Source: an uncultured Oscillospiraceae bacterium (GTDB lineage Bacteria; Bacillota; Clostridia; Oscillospirales; Oscillospiraceae). From it: a stretch of 64,000 nucleotides of DNA. Within the stretch, counting starts at the first letter, position 1. The number at the start of each line of letters is the position of its first letter. The notes beneath the pieces are model-generated. The model was not told the origin of the DNA. It saw only the letters and a program-made list of their open reading frames with translations, and made no database searches. A program made the position numbers and the translations under genes. This document shows, in pieces, positions 59,694-64,000 of this stretch. Where the stretch lies: NCBI GenBank assembly GCA_900763685.1, contig CAAFLF010000019.1, positions 18,160 through 82,159 of the forward strand. The letters run 5' to 3'.

Positions 59694-60806
59694 ATGAGAC
59701 GATGGGCGGCGTTTCTCCTGACTTTGGCCCTGCTGGCGCTCTCCGGCTGCGGCGTCTTCGGCGGCAAGGACGCCGCCCCCGGCCTTTTGGAAACGGCGGC
59801 GGGCCTCTCCGCACCCCGGGCCGTGGCGGAGGCGGACGGCGAGACCATCGGCAGCCGGAGCTACCTCTACTGGCTGGGCCGGAACTGCGCCTACCTCGCG
59901 GAGGCGCTCACGGCCCAGGGCCGGGAGGTCCAGTGGAACCAGGGCACCCAGGGCGAGACCCTGGGGGACGCCGCGAAGTCCGCCGCCCTGCGGACGGCGG
60001 CCCTCTACGCCCTCCTCCCCAAGCTGGCGGAGGAGGCCGGTGTCACCTGGGAGGACGCCGACGCCGCCGCCATTCAGGAGGCCCGGCAGGCGAAAGTCGA
60101 TTCCCTGGGCGGGGAGGACGCCTGGGCGAGCCATCTCGCCCGCTGGGGCCTCAGCGAAGCCGACGCCGAGGCCTTCGCCCGCTGCCACCGCCTCTACGCG
60201 AGGCTCCTGGAAGAGAGCCGGACGGAGGGCAGCGCGGCCTACCTCTCGCCGGAGGACATTGCGGCCTACGCCGAGAAGCAGGGCCTGCGGACGGTCGCCC
60301 TTCTGGCGGTGGCGGACAGCGCCCAGGCGGAGGCCATCCGGGCGGAGCTGGCCGCGGGCGCGGACCTGCCCGCCGCCTTCGCCGCCAAGGCGGAGGCCGT
60401 CAGCGTCTGGCCGACTCAGACCGTGACCTTAGGCCTGGACGAAGCCCTGCCGGAGGCCGTCTCCCAGGCGGCCAAGGCCCTGACGCCGGGGCAGCTTAGC
60501 GCCGTGGTGACGGCGGAAGGCCGGAGCTTCCTCCTTCAGGGCCGGGAGCTGGACCAGGAGGCCGCCGCCCAGGCGCTCTTCGACCAGCGGCTCAACGCCC
60601 GGGCGGAGCAGGCGGAGATCCAGCTCCTGGCCGCCTATGAGGACATCGACCCCGGCAAGTTCTACCCCGCCCTCACCGCCGCCCAGGCGGCCCTGGACGC
60701 CAGCGGCGGCAGCGGCCAGCCCGCCGCCAGCGATCCCGCCTCCGGTTCCGCCGATCCCGCCGGCAGCTCCGCCGACCCCGCCGCCTCCGGCGCGGCCCTC
60801 CCGTAG
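59694..60806 (+). CDS. PrsA/SurA-like foldase lipoprotein
   Basis: A 370-residue exported lipoprotein: signal MRRWAAFLLTLALLALSGCG with lipobox ALSGC (cysteine 19). A SurA-N-like helical domain (ETIGSRSYLYWLGRNCAYLA onward) is followed by a parvulin-like region (LRTVALLAVADSAQAEAIRA, then VSQAAKALTPGQLSAVVTAE), which lacks clear catalytic residues. The end is a low-complexity S/A/P/D tail. Likely assists folding of secreted proteins outside the membrane. AAAGGA sets ATG 59694. Confidence 0.78.
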   Translation: MRRWAAFLLTLALLALSGCGVFGGKDAAPGLLETAAGLSAPRAVAEADGETIGSRSYLYWLGRNCAYLAEALTAQGREVQWNQGTQGETLGDAAKSAALRTAALYALLPKLAEEAGVTWEDADAAAIQEARQAKVDSLGGEDAWASHLARWGLSEADAEAFARCHRLYARLLEESRTEGSAAYLSPEDIAAYAEKQGLRTVALLAVADSAQAEAIRAELAAGADLPAAFAAKAEAVSVWPTQTVTLGLDEALPEAVSQAAKALTPGQLSAVVTAEGRSFLLQGRELDQEAAAQALFDQRLNARAEQAEIQLLAAYEDIDPGKFYPALTAAQAALDASGGSGQPAASDPASGSADPAGSSADPAASGAALP

Positions 60807-60832
60807 GGACCGGCGTCCGGGACGGCGGGGGA

Positions 60833-60869
60833 GAGGTGGTACCTTTTTAGACAGAAAGGGTACTACCTC
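60833..60869. other. Imperfect inverted repeat in the foldase-spoIIE gap
   Basis: GAGGTGGTACC (60833-60843) / GGTACTACCTC (60859-60869), 10 of 11 pairs, 15-base loop containing TTTTT. A second hairpin GAGGGCCTA / TAGGCCCTC lies at 60980-61002. The 513-base gap 60807-61319 holds no other recognised gene; a T/A-rich stretch at 60870-60980 could include a promoter, but none is clear. Confidence 0.5.
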
Positions 60870-61319
60870 CGAAGGGCTGTATGCATCAAAAAATGGAAGA
60901 AACTGTATGTCGAGAACGGGAATCATTGGGCTGATAAATGCCATAATCCCCCTATTTTTGCTGGAAAAGCGCGAAAAAAGAGGGCCTATTTAATAGGCCC
61001 TCTGAAAATTCACTTTTTCCGGACAGGGAAAAAGGGCCCCCTCTCGAAAAAGCGGGCCAAGAGCTTTTCGCGAAGGCCTTCCGGCCCTGCGTACCCCTAT
61101 CAATACCGGAGCGAATCGGGGCGTTTTTGTACGCCGGTGTGCAAGGGTGGAAGAAAAAATGTTTGAACCACCCAGTTTATGGAAGCCTGGACGGAAATAT
61201 TCCGGCAGGAACGTGGAAAATTTTTCATCCCCTCTTTTCCCGACGGGATTCTCCCTTCCGGGTCTGCTACCATGGCGGCAAGACAACAGCCGCCCCGGGC
61301 GGCAGGGGAGGGACGAGCC

Positions 61320-63353
61320 TTGGAAAAGGGAAAGCAGTGGACGGAGGCCCGGCGGAGGGAGCTGCCGCTTTTGGGCGTGCGCTTCTTCCTGGCGGCGGCG
61401 CTGTGCGCGGCCCGGATCGGCGGCGGGGAGGCCCCCTTCGCCCTGGGCTGCGTGGCGGCGGCGGGCCCGGGAGCGGGAGGCATCGCGGCGCTGCTAGGCT
61501 GCGGCATGGGACTGGCCCTCTTCCTGGATTTCGCCTCCGGCCTCATCCAGCTAGGCTCCGCCATCCTCATCGCCGCCGCCATGACGGCCCTGCAGGGGAC
61601 GAAGCTCGCGGAGAAGCGGGGCTTCGCCCCGGTCTGCTCCGGCGGGCTCTACTTCGCGGTGAAGGGCATCTGGGTGCTGCGGTCGGCGGACCCGGCGGCG
61701 GGCCTGCCCCTCTGCCTTCTGACGGCGGCGCTCTGCGGCCTTTCCGCCTGGGGCTACGTGCCCCTGCTCCGAGGCCGGCAGCCGGAGGAGGAAGGCCTGC
61801 GCTTCCTGGGCCTCACGCTCCTCGCGGCCCTGGGGGCGGCGGAGCCTGCGGGGCTGAGCCTTGGCGGCGTCGGGGTCATGGCCCTGGCGGTCCTCACGGC
61901 CTGGCGGCAGGGGACGGCCAAGGCGCTGGAGACCGGGCTTCTGGGGGGCTTCCTCCTGGACTGCCGCGCCGGGGCGGGACTGCGGTACGCCGCGGCCTGC
62001 GCCCTGGTGGGCCTTCTCGCGGGGGAGGCGGCCAAGGGCCGCAAGCGCCGCCTGGCCCCGGCCCTGGCGGCGGGGCTCTCCGGCGGCATCCTGCTGCTTC
62101 TGATCCCCGGGGCGGAGGGACAAGCCCTGCTGGCGGAAGCCGCCCTGGGGGGCCTCCTCTTCCTGGCCCTGCCGGGAAAGCTCTTCGGCGGCAAGCGCCT
62201 CGCGGAGGAGGCGCCTACGGCGTCCTCCGCCCTGACGGAGGGGATGCGCCAGCGGCTCCGCTCCGCGGCGGAGGCCTTCCGGGACCTCTATGAGAGCCTG
62301 GGCCGCGCCCCGGTCCGGGACCTGGAGGAGAACCCCGCCATCCTCTTTGACCGGGCGGCGGAGAAGGTCTGCCGGGACTGCGCCCTCTGCTCCCTCTGCT
62401 GGCGGAAGGAGTATGTGGGCACCTTCAACGCCATGAACGACGCGGCTCCCTTCCTCCTGGAGCGGGGCCGGGCCCTGGCCAAGGACTTCCCGCCCTACTT
62501 CGCGGACCGCTGCGTCCACCTGACGGAGTACCTCTCGGCGGTGAACGGGGAGCTCTCCGCCTACCTCCTGCGGCGGCAGTACCGCCTGCGGCTGGAGGAG
62601 AGCCGCCGGGAGGCCCGGGGCCAGTACGCCCAGATGGGGGAGCTGCTTTCCGCCGCGGCGGCGGACCTGACGGCTGAGAAACCAGTCTCCGGCGGCGGGG
62701 GGCCGGAGTGCCGGGTAGGGGCCGTCCTCCGGCCCAAGGAGGGGGAGAAGGTCTGCGGCGACAGCCTGGAGAGCTTCGCCGCCCAGGGCCAGCTCTGCCT
62801 CCTGCTCTCGGACGGCAGCGGCAGCGGGGAGAGCGCCCGGCGGGAGTCGGCCCTCACCAGCCGTCTTCTCCGGCAGTTCCTGGAGGCGGGCATCCAGCCG
62901 GAGGCGGCGCTGAAGACCCTGAACTCCGCCCTGGCACTCCGGGGGGAGGAGACCGGGAGCTTCGCCACCATCGACCTTCTGACCCTCCGGCGGGAGACCG
63001 GGGAGGCGGTCTTCTATAAGTACGGCGCGGCTCCCAGCTACTTAAAGCGCCTGGGCTCCGTCCGGCGCATTACGGGCACGGCCCTTCCGGCGGGCCTGCG
63101 GGAGGCCCCGGCACCGCCGGACGTCACCCACCTCCGGCTGGAGGGCGGGAGCTTCGCCGTCATGGTCAGCGACGGCGTGGCCGACGCCGGCAGCGACGAG
63201 TGGCTGCAGGACCTGCTGGCCGGTTGGAGCGGGGAGGATCCCCAGGCCCTGGCGGGGGCCATCCTGGCCGAATGCCGCAGGCGGGGGGCCCTGCGGGACG
63301 ACTGCGCCGTCCAGGCGGTGTATTTCCCCGAAGCTGGGGTGAAGAGGGCCTGA
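61320..63353 (+). CDS. spoIIE: Stage II sporulation protein E (PP2C phosphatase)
   Basis: A 677-residue (from the start chosen) membrane phosphatase that dephosphorylates SpoIIAA and so activates sigma-F in the forespore. The N-terminal ~300 residues form about ten transmembrane helices; a central cysteine-containing region follows (CRDCALCSLCWRKEYVGTFN), then the PP2C domain with LLLSDGSGSGESARRESALT and VMVSDGVADAGSDEWLQDLL (metal aspartates). TTG 61320 is preferred since GGGAGGG lies 8 bases before it; ATG 61272 and 61179 have no ribosome binding site. Bacillus spoIIE lies downstream of the same cluster. Confidence 0.93.
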   Translation: MEKGKQWTEARRRELPLLGVRFFLAAALCAARIGGGEAPFALGCVAAAGPGAGGIAALLGCGMGLALFLDFASGLIQLGSAILIAAAMTALQGTKLAEKRGFAPVCSGGLYFAVKGIWVLRSADPAAGLPLCLLTAALCGLSAWGYVPLLRGRQPEEEGLRFLGLTLLAALGAAEPAGLSLGGVGVMALAVLTAWRQGTAKALETGLLGGFLLDCRAGAGLRYAAACALVGLLAGEAAKGRKRRLAPALAAGLSGGILLLLIPGAEGQALLAEAALGGLLFLALPGKLFGGKRLAEEAPTASSALTEGMRQRLRSAAEAFRDLYESLGRAPVRDLEENPAILFDRAAEKVCRDCALCSLCWRKEYVGTFNAMNDAAPFLLERGRALAKDFPPYFADRCVHLTEYLSAVNGELSAYLLRRQYRLRLEESRREARGQYAQMGELLSAAAADLTAEKPVSGGGGPECRVGAVLRPKEGEKVCGDSLESFAAQGQLCLLLSDGSGSGESARRESALTSRLLRQFLEAGIQPEAALKTLNSALALRGEETGSFATIDLLTLRRETGEAVFYKYGAAPSYLKRLGSVRRITGTALPAGLREAPAPPDVTHLRLEGGSFAVMVSDGVADAGSDEWLQDLLAGWSGEDPQALAGAILAECRRRGALRDDCAVQAVYFPEAGVKRA

Positions 63354-63357
63354 AGAG

Positions 63358-63428
63358 GCCAAGCTTGCGGCCCCGCCGCGGGGGCTGGCCGACCGGCCGG
63401 GGGTGCCAAGGAAGCTTGGCGGCTTTTT
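63358..63428 (+). terminator. Probable terminator of spoIIE with a branched stem
   Basis: Outer stem GCCAAGCTT (63358-63366) / AAGCTTGGC (63412-63420) with an inner CTGGCC-GACC-GGCCGG hairpin; followed by GGCTTTTTGC. Confidence 0.7.
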
Positions 63429-63482
63429 GCTCCGTGCCCCGTCGGGCAGGGAGTGCGGCGAGCGGGCGAGGGCCCGCTGCCG

Positions 63483-63522
63483 GTGGGGGGTATTCTTTCC
63501 GAATTGAAAGAATACCCCCCAC
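63483..63522. terminator. Long perfect hairpin downstream of spoIIE
   Basis: 17-bp perfect stem GTGGGGGGTATTCTTTC / GAAAGAATACCCCCCAC with a 6-base loop. No T-run on either side. A third hairpin CAAAGGAGAGGCC / GGCCTCTCCTTTG is at 63584-63613. Confidence 0.55.
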
Positions 63523-63613
63523 GCCCCCAAGAAAAATTCTGGGAGGGATTTCGATTTCGCTCCCAGACCCACCTTAAAACGACCAAAGGAGAGGCCTGCG
63601 GGCCTCTCCTTTG

Positions 63614-64000
63614 GAAACCTCTCGGGGGGGATACGGGGGATTTTCGGTACGAAGGACGGTGGGACGGGGGACGAAGGTCCGGGGCGGGGTGCGTGGGGTC
63701 ATTCAGGGGTTTTCGCCTTGGGGGGACGAAGTTGTTGATAGCTTGGTAGTTTTGGCGGGAGAATCGGGTGGTTAGTGGCCCCGCGGGGGACGGGAGACGA
63801 AGGACGAAAGACGGGGGAGCGGCACGCCGGGGTCGTCGTGCCCTACGGGTGGGTGCGGGGGCTGCCGCAAGTGCTCTGGGTAGCGGCGCACAGCGGAGCG
63901 TTTGCGGCGGCGGGGGCGAGGGACGGGGTGGGAATCGGCGCAGAGACCATCAAAAAAGGGGGATTGCCGCCACGAGTGCCGGGGGAGCGCTTAGCGAAGC
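63614..64000. other. Gene-free G-rich end of window with repeat remnants
   Basis: No supported gene. The stretch has degenerate GACGGGGGACGAAGG-like tracts, GGTCGTCGTGCCCTACGGG (63831-63849), which resembles the reverse complement of the 54149 repeat, and GGATTGCCGCCACGAGTGCC near 63961, which resembles an intergenic repeat I recall from gut Firmicutes. Confidence 0.5.

Noticed and set aside
60885-60935. Spo0A-box-like TATGTCGAGAA upstream of spoIIE
   Set aside because: Only partly fits TTTGTCRAA and lies about 400 bases from the start; too weak to call.

Overview
This 64 kb window reads as chromosomal DNA from a high-GC, endospore-forming, anaerobic Firmicute. The evidence is a six-subunit Rnf complex in the clostridial order CDGEAB, an hrcA-grpE-dnaK-dnaJ operon under a textbook CIRCE element, sporulation genes (yabP, yabQ, spoIIE), many [4Fe-4S] and radical-SAM proteins, strong AGGAGG-type ribosome binding sites and vegetative promoters of the TTGACA-17-TATAAT type. 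The gene set and base composition suggest the Oscillospiraceae/Ruminococcaceae (Flavonifractor, Oscillibacter or Lawsonibacter-like); this assignment is inference. No tRNA, rRNA, CRISPR array, prophage or insertion sequence was found.

Layout. 1-3.8 kb: the basic tail of a truncated gene, a Cof-type HAD phosphatase, an AT-rich two-gene peptide cassette (a 31-residue six-cysteine precursor plus a radical SAM/SPASM maturase, minus strand) and a DUF975-type membrane protein. 4.1-9.3 kb: rnfCDGEAB. 9.4-15.3 kb: heat-shock operon ending in a PHP phosphatase. 15.3-21.1 kb: rpiB, an anchored DUF4015-like protein, an MBL-fold hydrolase, and a mutY-led operon with two small membrane proteins, a PfkB kinase and a PflX-like radical SAM protein. 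21.1-24.5 kb (minus): ECF S-component, lipoprotein, thiolase, nitroreductase. 24.8-30.9 kb: a CUT1 sugar ABC importer without its ATPase, a LacI regulator and malQ, with a LacI-type operator in front. 30.9-38.3 kb: HAD enzymes, pyroglutamyl peptidase, GNAT, EFR1-type ferredoxin, hpf, a Sel1-repeat protein. 38.3-39.9 kb (minus): yabP-yabQ-divIC-S1 cluster. 40-46.5 kb: MATE exporter, Na/Pi cotransporter, NhaC-type antiporter and a CmpB-like membrane protein. 46.6-51.5 kb (minus): gpmI, tpiA, pgk, trmL. 51.8-63.4 kb: glmU-like, prs, pth, a TPR-like membrane protein, mfd, a PrsA-like foldase and spoIIE. The last 650 bases hold no gene.

How it fits together. Rnf makes a Na+ or H+ gradient from ferredoxin oxidation, and three candidate Na+-coupled carriers (MATE, NptA-like, NhaC-like) could use or balance it. 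The sugar importer and malQ feed maltodextrin carbon to glycolysis, of which pgk, tpiA and gpmI lie here; a thiolase hints at acetyl-CoA condensation, as in butyrate formation. The glmU-prs-pth-mfd and yabP-yabQ-divIC-S1 blocks correspond to pieces of one conserved Bacillus neighbourhood, here separated and on opposite strands.

The least ordinary items are the peptide cassette with an attenuator-like hairpin between precursor and maturase; a structured, tandemly duplicated 123-bp repeat between tpiA and gpmI with relatives next to dnaK and nhaC; a highly structured candidate RNA leader before the Na/Pi cotransporter gene; a GlmU-like protein with a collapsed uridylyltransferase half; and an apparently leaderless mutY.
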